Shown here: one piece after another, positions 14,801-22,729 of the stretch
Position numbering within the stretch: the stretch's first letter is position 1
Layout: every line of letters begins with the position of its first letter
Assembly (NCBI GenBank): GCA_021781915.1
Contig: JAJXVX010000003.1
Coordinates: 1 to 32,696, forward strand
DNA length: 32,696 nt
From: a bacterium
Lineage (GTDB): Bacteria > Patescibacteriota > Saccharimonadia > Saccharimonadales > UBA4665
Direction: 5' to 3'
Made by a program: the position numbers and the translations under genes
Notes under the pieces: model-generated
Database searches by the model: none
Seen by the model: only the letters and a program-made list of their open reading frames with translations
What the model was told of the DNA's origin: nothing

Positions 14801-15868
14801 ATGACTTTTTTAGATTTTTTGGGTATTTTCGGCATTGTTTTAGTTTTGTTTGCCTTATATTTCCTGATTAGCCGGAAATCACCGAGCGCACTCTTGATAA
14901 AAGACGATTTAAATCAACTCAACCAGGCTATTAATTCACTCAAAGAAGGTCTTCAAACACAAATTACCGATCGGCTGGATAAAAATGAGGCATCAATGAA
15001 GGAGTCAATGTTTAAACAGTTTTCCGAAAGTTCTAAACTGATTACTCAAGTGACGGAAAAGTTAGTCAAATTAGATGAGACAAATAAACGAGTAGTTGAC
15101 GTGACGACTGAACTAAAGACATTACAGAACGTATTACAAAATCCCAAACAAAGAGGTGTTTTGGGTGAGTATTACCTAGAGACTTTACTGCAGAATGTTC
15201 TACCGCCAAGTCGCTATAAAATGCAGTATAAATTTAAAGATGGTGAGACGGTTGATGCGGTCATCTTTTTAGAAAAAGGTATGATTTTACCAATTGATTC
15301 TAAATTTTCTTTAGAAAACTATAACCGACTAGTTAATCTAACTGATCCGCAAGCAAAAGCCGAAATGGTTAAAAGTTTTAAAAGTGATTTGAAAGCTAGA
15401 ATTGATGAGACATCTAAATATATAAGACCAAATGAAAAAACAATGGACTTTGCTTTTATGTTCATACCAAGTGAAGCAATTTATTATGAATTATTAGTCT
15501 CTCAAGTTGGGTCAAGCGAGTCAAGCAATCGAGATTTACTTGAGTATGCTTTTCGCGATAAACACGTCATCATTGTTTCGCCAACTAGTTTCATGGCTTA
15601 CTTACAAACTGTCATGCAAGGTCTTCGAGCTCTGTCGATTGAGAAACAGGCCAAAGATATAAGTTTGCGTGTCGGTGAACTAGGTAAACATATCGGTAAC
15701 TTCGAGGGGTTTATGCAAAAACTTGGTTCATCTCTTTCAACTACTGTCGGTCATTTCAATAAAGCCCACCATGAGTTAAAGAAAGTCGACAAGGATGTGA
15801 TTAAAATTGCCGGAACTACGTCAGTTATCGAGGACACAGTCATCGATAAACCGGCTATTGAAGACTAA
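14801..15868 (+). CDS. rmuC: RmuC family DNA recombination protein
   Basis: A 355-residue RmuC homologue. It has an N-terminal membrane anchor (about 5-25), a coiled-coil segment (about 30-115) and the RmuC core starting near 117 with PKQRGVLGEYYLETLLQNVL, then DAVIFLEKGMILPIDSKFSLENY and the late motif FIPSEAIYYELL...VIIVSPTSFMAYLQTV. The core is related to restriction-endonuclease-like folds; RmuC limits recombination-associated inversions at short inverted repeats in E. coli, with the exact activity unsettled. It is shorter than the E. coli protein (475 residues), as often in small genomes. The start is supported by the extended -10 just upstream. Its TAA directly abuts the convergent TAG of the next gene (TAACTA). 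Confidence 0.93.
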   Translation: MTFLDFLGIFGIVLVLFALYFLISRKSPSALLIKDDLNQLNQAINSLKEGLQTQITDRLDKNEASMKESMFKQFSESSKLITQVTEKLVKLDETNKRVVDVTTELKTLQNVLQNPKQRGVLGEYYLETLLQNVLPPSRYKMQYKFKDGETVDAVIFLEKGMILPIDSKFSLENYNRLVNLTDPQAKAEMVKSFKSDLKARIDETSKYIRPNEKTMDFAFMFIPSEAIYYELLVSQVGSSESSNRDLLEYAFRDKHVIIVSPTSFMAYLQTVMQGLRALSIEKQAKDISLRVGELGKHIGNFEGFMQKLGSSLSTTVGHFNKAHHELKKVDKDVIKIAGTTSVIEDTVIDKPAIED

Positions 15869-17464
15869 CTAGAGAGTGCTTAAATTGGATATTAATTGTT
15901 GGTAGTAGGAACCTAGACCAGCTTCATTTAAGGCTTGCTCAAGTGAAATTGCTCCGGCTGGGGCTGTTACGTTAACTGGAGTTGAGTTTGGTTTTAGGGT
16001 TAGGTTTAGCGATAAACTACTAAGTGATGCACCGCTCCCCGATATGTTAAATACTACTTGGTTTGATTTTGTATCAATTAATGAATTAATAGTAATTGAG
16101 TTACCACCACTACTGAATCCTAAGTAAAAAGGAAATTTTGCGCCATCATAATTCTTTAAGCCAGCTATAACATAATCTGATGAAGTTGATGAGGTCGGTA
16201 CTTTAATCTGTGTAATGTATCTTGTCAGGCCGGTTGAAACCCACATATCAAAAGTATCGGCAGACGTAATACTGTTGACCGATGAAAGAAGGGAATCAGA
16301 ACCCATTAAGTTACTTAGACTTTGACCGCTTGATTTACTAAGCCAACTGGCTAGATAAGTTTTCGCGAAGGCATTCTGAAGAGCAGTAATATAATTTTTT
16401 AGGTTTGCTTTAACTAGGCCAACCTTATAATGGTAAGCCGATTGATTATTAACTAGCTCAATTCCATAATTTTTGACTACCGTTAGGACGGAATATTTCG
16501 GGCTAGAATTAAATAAGTACTGTTTATTAACTAAAGCAATTGAATTGGCGGCCGATATAATATCTGCTGAAGTAGGTGTTTTAGCTGCAATTGATGATTT
16601 ATTTAATTGATTAAGTATAGTGTGGTTTACTTCAATCCATTGATTATCTAATTTGGAGTATGGCGACGCTGCGTTACTGAGGCTACTGAGAATTTTGCTG
16701 AAACCGGCTAATTTCAAATATAAATCTGGGGTTCCAGAAGAGTTCGCAATCTCCATGCCATTAAAGGTCAGGTTTTGCCCAGAAACATTTAAATTTAAAC
16801 TCAATTTTGAGTTGCGTCCATCGGAAAGTTGAGAAATATTCCCAGTAATTTTAGAAGCACCGCTACCATAGCTTAGATTTCCAAACGTAGATGTACCCTT
16901 AATAGGACTATTTGATTGTATTTTAGCGTAAGAAATCAGATTATCTAAACCAGTTGAACTGTTTGACAGAGCCTGACTATAAATTACATTTGGATTCATC
17001 CAATAAGCGAAGTAAAAAACAACTACCACAATAATTAAAAGCACTAAAGCACCGGAAGCCACTACTAGTTTTTTAAATCGTTTGAGAAAATTAACTTTAG
17101 GTTGATTTTGATCAGGCTGTTGCTGGTTAAAATCAGGCTTAGTGATTGATGGCCCACCTACGGTAATGCCGTCAACCTTATAAGAATTCATAGGTTCAAC
17201 GGCTGATATTGGACTGGACATTAGTGAGGTTTCAGGCGTTGCTGGTTCAATAGATTGAGGTTGCTCATTATCCGTAGGCAGATTTTCGCTTATCTGAACT
17301 GGCTCTACTTGAGCAGCGGAATTTTGACTGGTTAAATTATCTGTTGAATCAATTGACGTCATTTCAGTCTGAGGTGCAGGTTGGTTGTCCGGTGGAGTTG
17401 TTGGATTTGGTGGTGGAGTACTTGGGTAATTAGTTTGATTTTGATTGTTGAATTCATTTTCCAT
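15869..17464 (-). CDS. Membrane-anchored protein with Pro/Gln-rich cytoplasmic tail
   Basis: A 531-residue protein of unknown function. Residues 1-125 are low complexity, rich in Pro, Asn, Gln, Thr and Ser and probably disordered and cytoplasmic. A basic FLKRFKK stretch (126-132) precedes a single transmembrane helix at about 133-156. The remaining 375 residues are extracytoplasmic, rich in Ser, Asn, Leu and beta-prone, resembling lipoprotein-like or LolA/LppX-like folds only in general composition. There are no cysteines or catalytic motifs that I can point to. An AGGAAAT ribosome binding site lies about 10 nt before the ATG. It is convergent with rmuC with no spacer between stop codons and divergent from the orphan gene at 17573. 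Confidence 0.82.
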   Translation of the reverse strand: MENEFNNQNQTNYPSTPPPNPTTPPDNQPAPQTEMTSIDSTDNLTSQNSAAQVEPVQISENLPTDNEQPQSIEPATPETSLMSSPISAVEPMNSYKVDGITVGGPSITKPDFNQQQPDQNQPKVNFLKRFKKLVVASGALVLLIIVVVVFYFAYWMNPNVIYSQALSNSSTGLDNLISYAKIQSNSPIKGTSTFGNLSYGSGASKITGNISQLSDGRNSKLSLNLNVSGQNLTFNGMEIANSSGTPDLYLKLAGFSKILSSLSNAASPYSKLDNQWIEVNHTILNQLNKSSIAAKTPTSADIISAANSIALVNKQYLFNSSPKYSVLTVVKNYGIELVNNQSAYHYKVGLVKANLKNYITALQNAFAKTYLASWLSKSSGQSLSNLMGSDSLLSSVNSITSADTFDMWVSTGLTRYITQIKVPTSSTSSDYVIAGLKNYDGAKFPFYLGFSSGGNSITINSLIDTKSNQVVFNISGSGASLSSLSLNLTLKPNSTPVNVTAPAGAISLEQALNEAGLGSYYQQLISNLSTL

Positions 17465-17494
17465 TTGTTTTTATTTCCTGTTGTATTTTTTATC

Positions 17495-17522
17495 AGTTTA
17501 GCATAATAGTAATCATCTGCAA
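17495..17522 (-). promoter_or_regulatory. Promoter of the 17464 gene
   Basis: On the minus strand TTGCAG (17522-17517), 16-bp spacer ending in TGC, and TAAACT (17500-17495). The extended TGn helps a weak -10. The predicted leader of about 23 nt contains the AGGAAAT site. Confidence 0.45.
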
Positions 17523-17538
17523 TGATTTTGTTACGCAC

Positions 17539-17566
17539 TTGATTAAAATACATTATGTGGTAAAAT
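17539..17566 (+). promoter_or_regulatory. Promoter of the 17573 gene (leaderless)
   Basis: TTGATT at 17539-17544, 16-bp spacer ending in TGG, and TAAAAT at 17561-17566. Only 6 nt separate the -10 from the ATG at 17573, so the start codon is at the predicted 5' end. No Shine-Dalgarno site. Confidence 0.65.
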
Positions 17567-17572
17567 ATATAA

Positions 17573-18310
17573 ATGAATCCCGAGACGGAAACCTCGTCTA
17601 TCAAAACTGATATGTTTGATAACCCCATAATCAGACTTCAGTTTATAAATTATGAACATGGCTTTGTACCGGAATCCAAAAGAGAACTGAGTGAGGTCTT
17701 CACATTAATAGGCTACAGTACTCAAACCGGCAAGGCAGCCAGACACTTAAATCACGTCTTGCGACATCAAATTAACAATGGCGTCGAAGAACCTCTAAGA
17801 GCGGTTAGAAGTATTGCTCGTGAGTATGTCTCATATCTTGTTACAAGTCGTCAAAGTGTAGTTGGTTATAAGAACATTTCTAGAGTGTTAGACTCGATGG
17901 ATGGACAAAAGAGAGTGTCTAATAAAGAAATCAGTCGACCTTTTTGGCCGGACATCACTAAATTAGTAGATCTAGACTCACTACTTGAACGAAGAGAGAT
18001 GCCACAAACGGATGAAATCCATGTCTATAATGGTATAGATTACACCAATCCAATCAGTGAAGCTGTTAGCGAAAAAATCTTTCAGACAATGCATTCCACC
18101 AGAATTTCAAAAGCTCGTCGACTAGCTAGAGTGGCTATTGAAACTCAAACTAGACGCTCGGTGTTTTGGTTAGAAATATGTAAACAATCAATGGATCATT
18201 ATGGCGCTAGACCAATTGTTCGTGACGCCATCAATGAAATGAGAAGAATTGAATATTTAACAGAAACACCACTAGACGACCATGAAACCGTCGAAGTATC
18301 GGCAGAATAA
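17573..18310 (+). CDS. Orphan soluble protein, helical and Arg-rich
   Basis: A 245-residue protein that I do not recognise. It appears mainly helical, rich in Arg and His, with no signal peptide or membrane segment. Several repeated-looking basic helices (for example ARHLNHVLRHQINNG near 59-75 and ISKARRLARVAIETQTRR near 177-195) could bind nucleic acid, but no HTH or zinc motif is clear. The ATG is fixed by the promoter 6 nt upstream. Its TAA is separated by one base from the ATG of the small coiled-coil gene (TAATATG), so the two are translationally coupled. A Patescibacteria-specific role is possible; nothing in the sequence allows a functional name. Confidence 0.78.
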   Translation: MNPETETSSIKTDMFDNPIIRLQFINYEHGFVPESKRELSEVFTLIGYSTQTGKAARHLNHVLRHQINNGVEEPLRAVRSIAREYVSYLVTSRQSVVGYKNISRVLDSMDGQKRVSNKEISRPFWPDITKLVDLDSLLERREMPQTDEIHVYNGIDYTNPISEAVSEKIFQTMHSTRISKARRLARVAIETQTRRSVFWLEICKQSMDHYGARPIVRDAINEMRRIEYLTETPLDDHETVEVSAE

Positions 18311-18311
18311 T

Positions 18312-18491
18312 ATGAATAGATCTTTGCAACGCGAAATTGAGCTTAACTGGCTGCAAGTTGATATAGATAACAGGTTATCGCAGTTAGAACAAAGGATAGG
18401 TGAGCTTACTTTAGTAGCTGAAAATCTGTTGTTTGATGCCGAGGACGCTAACTATAGACGAAAGTTACTAAACTATGTCTTAAATAGATAA
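18312..18491 (+). CDS. Small coiled-coil protein
   Basis: A 59-residue protein. I start it at ATG 18312 rather than at an in-frame ATG at 18282 inside the previous gene, because 18312 lies one base after the TAA of that gene and needs no 29-bp overlap. The sequence has heptad-like hydrophobic spacing across LQREIELNWLQVDIDNRLSQ and on to LTLVAENLLF, so one long amphipathic helix is likely. It is acidic in the middle and basic at the end. Pairing with the basic orphan upstream suggests a small partner subunit, as in toxin-antitoxin or complex-forming pairs, but no known family is evident. Confidence 0.65.
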   Translation: MNRSLQREIELNWLQVDIDNRLSQLEQRIGELTLVAENLLFDAEDANYRRKLLNYVLNR

Positions 18492-18493
18492 TT

Positions 18494-18512
18494 TATAATT
18501 GTTGTAATTATA
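18494..18512. other. AT-only hairpin in convergent intergenic gap
   Basis: TATAATT (18494-18500) and AATTATA (18506-18512) form a perfect 7-bp inverted repeat with loop GTTGT, just after the stop of the small coiled-coil gene. There is no T tract, so it is not a standard terminator. Confidence 0.4.
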
Positions 18513-18521
18513 TCTACGATA

Positions 18522-18540
18522 GGGCAGGGCGGGAAAAGGG
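18522..18540 (+). other. Putative G-quadruplex motif
   Basis: Four GGG runs at 18522-18524, 18527-18529, 18531-18533 and 18538-18540 with loops of 2, 1 and 4 nt fit the G3+N1-7 rule. It stands out in an AT-rich genome. It lies in the 66-bp gap between two convergent genes, in the plus-strand 3' UTR. Confidence 0.55.
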
Positions 18541-18557
18541 TGGCTTATAAAAGTTAT

Positions 18558-19361
18558 TTAGATTAAATCTCGTCTATTAAAACCTATAAATGAAATCAGT
18601 AGAGTTATTACGCTCAATCCTAATAGATATATGCTTAATCCTGTATTTATATTTCCGGCTAATAAATCACTTGGAGAAAAGTAATACCAGGGAAATAATT
18701 TAGCTAGGTCTAGCATATAGTGATTGAGATTGGCTAGAGATGTCAGTAAATAACCTAAAAAAGCTAACATAGTTGCGATTGATGCACCTAACCTTTTAGT
18801 TTTTGGCAAAACTGTTGAAATTGCAAACCCAACCAACCCGTACACTAGAATAAATAGAAGTAGCCAAATATCGGCGATAATCAGATGTAACTGTGATATC
18901 GATAAATGAATGATTACCGTCGTTAAACTCGTTACCATTGAAGATATTAACCAAGGAATAGCTATTATTATCAGGTAAGAAATCAGCTTAGATAACAAGA
19001 GTTTGGTTCTTGAAATCGGTCGAGCTAAAACTAGTTCCAGAGTATGTTCCTTTTCGTCGGTTAATAATATTGAACTACCAAGTCCGATTGACATAATTAA
19101 GAAAAGTATTGGTAGAGTGACGAAATAGAGCTGGGAATTCAACCAACCAATTGGACTGACCATACTTTCACTGGCACCACCTGTTTTTAGGTTCATAAAT
19201 GCTGCCGGAAGTTGTTTTATTAGATCATCAAAGGTTTTAAATTGATTTCTGATGGATGGGTAAATTGATAAGATTAAAATAATCGTTAGAGATATGGCAA
19301 TCGTCCACCAGAAAATGTATTTCTTTTTTCTGTTAATTTCCCAAAGTATAATTTCTTTCAT
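18558..19361 (-). CDS. ABC-2 type transporter permease
   Basis: A 267-residue membrane protein with about six hydrophobic helices and the typical ABC-2 layout: N-terminal helix near 18-34 after a short basic stretch (INRKKKY), an extracytoplasmic loop to about 75, then helices including SSILLTDEKEHTLELVLARPISRTKLLLSK, a cytoplasmic motif seen in NatB/BcrB-type permeases. Its ATG overlaps the TGA of the ATPase gene by four bases (ATGA, 19358-19361), so the two subunits are translationally coupled. Together they make a simple exporter whose substrate (ion, antibiotic or lipid-linked) cannot be told from sequence. It ends in the convergent gap containing the G-rich motif. Confidence 0.9.
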   Translation of the reverse strand: MKEIILWEINRKKKYIFWWTIAISLTIILILSIYPSIRNQFKTFDDLIKQLPAAFMNLKTGGASESMVSPIGWLNSQLYFVTLPILFLIMSIGLGSSILLTDEKEHTLELVLARPISRTKLLLSKLISYLIIIAIPWLISSMVTSLTTVIIHLSISQLHLIIADIWLLLFILVYGLVGFAISTVLPKTKRLGASIATMLAFLGYLLTSLANLNHYMLDLAKLFPWYYFSPSDLLAGNINTGLSIYLLGLSVITLLISFIGFNRRDLI

Positions 19362-20251
19362 TTGTTATCCTCGTAAAATGTTAGAAATTCATCTTCTAGA
19401 TCGATTCTTTGTGAGCTAAATTCACTTAATGGTAGGCTAGAAACTTCTTCGAGAAAATCATTCAAAGAAACCGTTGGTTTTATAAGTAGTTCATTGTCAT
19501 TTAATTTAGAAACAAAACTAACGTGTTTAAATTTTTTAATTTTATCGATATCTTTAGGTATGCTTAGTTTTATTTTATATATTTCAGAAGTTATTTTATT
19601 GTCCTGCGAAATAGATTGTTGGTGAATTAGGCTGCCGTTTTTTATAATACCGATTCGGTGACATATTTTTTGAGCTTCATTTAGATTATGGCTGCTCATC
19701 AATATAGCGGTCCCATAATTAGCTAAATCAGTGATAGCATCGTAGAATATATCCTGCATAAGTGGGTCAAGCCCAGATGTTGGTTCGTCTAAAATAAGGA
19801 CTTTCGGTTGACTCATCAACGCCTGAATAATGGCTATTTTTTGTCGGTTACCTTTTGACAATTCTTCGATTGGTCGATTTAGTTCAGCTTGAAAATTTCT
19901 TTCGAGCTGCTTTCGGTAATTCTTATTGACCGGTCGGAGGGATGAAAGAAAATCAAGAATTTGACTGCCTGTTGCATCAGAATATAGTTTTGCTTCGCCG
20001 GGCAGATAGCCGATTTGATCTCGTATATTGGCAGAGTTTGTTTTCAAATTCAAGCCAAAGACGGTTATGTTGCCACTAGTCGGTCGGATGAAGTCCATTA
20101 GCATCCTAATAGTAGTTGTTTTGCCTGCTCCGTTGGCACCTAAGAAACCATAAATCTCACCTGTCTTGATGCTTAAATTTAAGTCTTTAACAGCTGGAGT
20201 TGATTGCTTGGTATAGTATTTGGTAAGTAAATTAGTTTCAATTATTTCCAT
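19358..20251 (-). CDS. ABC-2 type transporter ATP-binding subunit
   Basis: A 297-residue ABC ATPase, complete for the family. Walker A GANGAGKTT is at 38-46, the signature LSKGNRQK at 131-138 (a common LSxGxxQ variant in this subfamily), and Walker B plus D-loop LILDEPTSGLD at 152-162 with catalytic Glu at 156; the switch His follows in SSHNLNE. The C-terminal 80 residues are an accessory domain. It supplies ATP hydrolysis for the overlapping permease. Its TGA stop is the only UGA stop among the 30 complete gene ends in the window, and the ATGA overlap shows that UGA is read as stop here rather than as Gly or Trp. Confidence 0.95.
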   Translation of the reverse strand: MEIIETNLLTKYYTKQSTPAVKDLNLSIKTGEIYGFLGANGAGKTTTIRMLMDFIRPTSGNITVFGLNLKTNSANIRDQIGYLPGEAKLYSDATGSQILDFLSSLRPVNKNYRKQLERNFQAELNRPIEELSKGNRQKIAIIQALMSQPKVLILDEPTSGLDPLMQDIFYDAITDLANYGTAILMSSHNLNEAQKICHRIGIIKNGSLIHQQSISQDNKITSEIYKIKLSIPKDIDKIKKFKHVSFVSKLNDNELLIKPTVSLNDFLEEVSSLPLSEFSSQRIDLEDEFLTFYEDNK

Positions 20252-20304
20252 ATTTATAGTCTATACACCTAAATTATGGAACAATTTTAGTTTAAAAACA
20301 AAGA

Positions 20305-20820
20305 TTATCGGGCACCAATCATTAAGGCAAGACAAAAAGTATAATATTCTTCTTCGCTAGCTTCAATCATGCTAAATTTTTTTTCCAGTTCAAAAACTTC
20401 CGCCAGCTGGTTTTGGTCAGTTCTAATTTCTTCAGGGATGTTTTCTAATCTAAGGCTCTGGAGTTTTTTAGTTTTTGGGTAGTAATATTTAATATCAAAA
20501 TTTGAGCTTTTCCTAATTCCATATCGGTCAATCGTTTGTTCCCATATAACAAGTCTGATTTGACTAGGATCTTCTGTTATAGGTAATCCAGTTTCTCGGT
20601 ATTCAGTCAGTTGAAATTGATTATTTTCAAGATCATAGAATTTTTTTCGGCAACTAATAACTGTACCGAATTTATCAACCCATCCTAGGTCTTCGCTGTT
20701 CACTTTTCTGAGACTACGGTTGGTTAAGTTTAATATAGGTTGGTAGTAGACATCACTAAAGATTGTCTCATTGGAATTAAGAGCTTCTGAATTGTAGCCT
20801 TCGAAATTGGGCGTTCCCAT
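20305..20820 (-). CDS. Orphan acidic protein
   Basis: A 171-residue soluble protein without a recognised family. It looks alpha/beta: a beta-rich middle (FGTVISCRKKFYDLENNQFQ and IRLVIWEQTIDRYG) followed by a charged helical C-terminus (QNQLAEVFELEKKFSMIEASEEEYY). The conserved-looking Tyr/Phe/Trp content could suit a small-molecule or peptide-binding fold, but that is speculative. It has its own strong promoter whose -10 ends 6 nt before the ATG, and no ribosome binding site. It is on the same strand as the two-gene unit 20862-22627, 41 bp downstream of it, so read-through from that operon is also possible. Confidence 0.75.
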   Translation of the reverse strand: MGTPNFEGYNSEALNSNETIFSDVYYQPILNLTNRSLRKVNSEDLGWVDKFGTVISCRKKFYDLENNQFQLTEYRETGLPITEDPSQIRLVIWEQTIDRYGIRKSSNFDIKYYYPKTKKLQSLRLENIPEEIRTDQNQLAEVFELEKKFSMIEASEEEYYTFCLALMIGAR

Positions 20821-20826
20821 TAGTAT

Positions 20827-20855
20827 ATTATATAATAATTACACCTTGAAGGCAA
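20827..20855 (-). promoter_or_regulatory. Promoter of the 20820 gene (leaderless)
   Basis: On the minus strand TTGCCT (20855-20850), 17-bp spacer and consensus TATAAT (20832-20827). The ATG at 20820 begins 7 nt after the last -10 base, so the predicted transcript starts at the ATG. No Shine-Dalgarno site. Confidence 0.75.
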
Positions 20856-20861
20856 CTTACT

Positions 20862-21986
20862 TTAATAGTATTCGGCGCTAATAAAACTGGTTTCACCTAT
20901 AATAATTTTGTTTTTATCTTTGTTTTCGCCGATTAAAACATGATTAGGCATGAGATATGGTTTGAAAATTAACTGATCGTTGGATGCGGTTGATTGTAGT
21001 AGGTCCTGCCAGACATCTTCTGGAATCATTGTTAAATTTTTCCATTTCGCGGTCGGATTAATTCTTTTATTGCCGTTTTTTAATGCTGGCCTATTCTGGT
21101 TAGCGGCCTGTGACCTTTGAATAATGTCATGGGATACGATGTTCGCTATATTGAGAGGTATTGAACCTAGTAATTTAACTGATTGTTGAGTTGATAGTGG
21201 TTTATAACTAATAATCGATCTGGTCTCATCGTCATTTCTAGTTGTTCCGATGATTTTGTACCACCAACCTTCTTGTAGTAATTCAGGGAAATTATTGGGT
21301 GAGACAATAACTTCCTGGGAGCGATCAGTTATCACCGTTAGTCCTTCACTCGAAACAAAGAATGCTGTCGAATCTTCATTGGTCGGTAGATTAACTATAG
21401 ATTGGATTATCTGCTTTCTTTCTTGGTCGGTAAAATCATTGCTATAGTATTTAACCGGGCGAATTGATGCCTGATTATTTTTAACTCTTAAAGATTGAAG
21501 TGGGTTTTGGTGACGCTGGGTACTATTTTGGCTAACCGAGTTTAAAAGAACAGTAGCGTTTTTAATTTTTATAACAGATTCTTCAGAGTAGAGTGATTCA
21601 AAGATTTCGGTGGCTGAGTCGACTGGGTTGATTCGGATTATCTTGGTATCGATTTGTTCTCTGCCGAATTGATTTTTCCTTGTCTTAGAAAATGTTCCCA
21701 GATATTCTTGTCTAATTTTTTCCGGATTTTCATTATAGTCATTTATTGCTAAAAGAACTTGCTCGATACTTAGTCTTCCGATCAGTTTTTTAGTCGTAGC
21801 AGTATCGGGATGAAGTTCTCTTATAATCGTGTTACCAATCGCCCTGACAATTGGTTTTAAGTCTTCGGCTTCAATTGCCCGAACTAGATCTTCTCCTACC
21901 ATTAACACTTCTAGTGGGTTGACCGGCATCAGCGAGTCAAGCCTTCTTAAGGCATCTCTTCGACTGTTTTTACTGGCGTTATCCAT
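20862..21986 (-). CDS. Orphan protein with divergent J-domain-like N-terminus
   Basis: A 374-residue protein. Residues about 40-95 resemble helices II-III of a J domain: VRAIGNTIIRELHPDT with the HPD tripeptide at 59-61, then IEQVLLAINDYNENPEKIRQEY, which parallels the FxxINxAYxxLxDPxKRxxY of DnaJ proteins. Helix I would be the segment before it. The rest (about 170-374) looks like a beta-rich, unrecognised domain with a disordered middle (about 100-170 and 295-320). If the J domain is real, the protein would recruit DnaK to an unknown client. AAGGAG lies 8-9 nt before the ATG. It is 11 bp downstream of the 21998 gene in one operon. Confidence 0.75.
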   Translation of the reverse strand: MDNASKNSRRDALRRLDSLMPVNPLEVLMVGEDLVRAIEAEDLKPIVRAIGNTIIRELHPDTATTKKLIGRLSIEQVLLAINDYNENPEKIRQEYLGTFSKTRKNQFGREQIDTKIIRINPVDSATEIFESLYSEESVIKIKNATVLLNSVSQNSTQRHQNPLQSLRVKNNQASIRPVKYYSNDFTDQERKQIIQSIVNLPTNEDSTAFFVSSEGLTVITDRSQEVIVSPNNFPELLQEGWWYKIIGTTRNDDETRSIISYKPLSTQQSVKLLGSIPLNIANIVSHDIIQRSQAANQNRPALKNGNKRINPTAKWKNLTMIPEDVWQDLLQSTASNDQLIFKPYLMPNHVLIGENKDKNKIIIGETSFISAEYY

Positions 21987-21997
21987 TAGTGGGCTCC

Positions 21998-22627
21998 TTA
22001 ACTATCTAGGTAATCTTGCAATAATCCACCGGCTGCGATATGCATATCTAGTTTAGCGACCGCTATCCCTCTTCTTATACTTGCAACTCTAATTCGGCCA
22101 ATTTCTCGGTTGTTCTTGGCGATAATATCGATAGCACCATCAATTAAATCTAAATCTTCATCGCAGTCATAGGGGTTAAGACTTAACCGGCCGACTAGTC
22201 TAATTAATCCGTCAATTCTCTTGGGACCGATCCGTAGCTCATCGGCAATTCGCCAGTATTGTTGAATTTCACCAATTTTATGACCCTTGTTTAATAGTTG
22301 TTCGACCTTGTAGGCATTGGGGTTACTCTCTTCAAGAAAAGAAACCATTTGGTTGACATCGCCCATCAATTTCAAAGAAACACCAGATTGTCTCAGAACA
22401 ACGCCCGCTCCGTTACGTAAAACTAAGGCAGTTTTTTTATCATCACGGTCAGTAGAGTCTCTAAGTTCTCTAAGCCTAAAACCAATAAATGCTTCAGCCC
22501 TAGGTTCGGTAGCCGGAAGCGGTAATAGCCTTGGCCAATCTAATTCTAGCTGCCCAGAAGGATTTATTCGAGTTGGTAAATTTGAACCTTGATACGGACT
22601 TAGATTTTGTGACTCGGTAGATGTCAT
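21998..22627 (-). CDS. Orphan protein, first gene of operon with J-domain-like protein
   Basis: A 209-residue soluble protein that I do not recognise. The N-terminal 35 residues are Pro/Ser-rich and probably flexible; the rest is helical and charged, with an alternating pattern from about 45 to 205 and no cysteine cluster or catalytic motif. A segment GIGEIQQYWRIADELRIGPKRI-like (about 117-140 in register KIGEIQQYWRIADELRIG) could be a helix-turn-helix, but the turn is not clear enough to call. The ATG is preceded by AAAGGGG at about 7 nt, and a promoter 19 nt further upstream gives a normal leader. Its SD-led organisation contrasts with the leaderless gene divergent from it. Confidence 0.75.
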   Translation of the reverse strand: MTSTESQNLSPYQGSNLPTRINPSGQLELDWPRLLPLPATEPRAEAFIGFRLRELRDSTDRDDKKTALVLRNGAGVVLRQSGVSLKLMGDVNQMVSFLEESNPNAYKVEQLLNKGHKIGEIQQYWRIADELRIGPKRIDGLIRLVGRLSLNPYDCDEDLDLIDGAIDIIAKNNREIGRIRVASIRRGIAVAKLDMHIAAGGLLQDYLDS

Positions 22628-22652
22628 ATTAACCCCTTTAAATATAAATAAT

Positions 22653-22681
22653 ATTATACCTTAAATAGTCATAAAAAGCAA
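22653..22681 (-). promoter_or_regulatory. Promoter of the 22627-20862 operon
   Basis: On the minus strand TTGCTT (22681-22676), 17-bp spacer, TATAAT (22658-22653). Transcription should start near 22646, leaving a short leader that carries the AAAGGGG ribosome binding site. It is back-to-back with the plus-strand promoter at 22693. Confidence 0.7.
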
Positions 22682-22692
22682 CCAAGTAGCAA

Positions 22693-22720
22693 TTGACAAA
22701 AACGATAAATATGATACAAT
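22693..22720 (+). promoter_or_regulatory. Promoter of the 22730 gene (leaderless)
   Basis: Consensus TTGACA (22693-22698), 16-bp spacer ending in TGA, TACAAT (22715-22720). The -10 ends 9 nt before the ATG at 22730, so the mRNA would be leaderless or nearly so. No Shine-Dalgarno site. Confidence 0.75.
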
Positions 22721-22729
22721 ATAAGTTAA

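Noticed and set aside
18282-18311. Earlier in-frame ATG for the small coiled-coil gene
   Set aside because: It would overlap the previous gene by 29 bp; ATG 18312, one base after the TAA, fits the stop-start junctions seen elsewhere.
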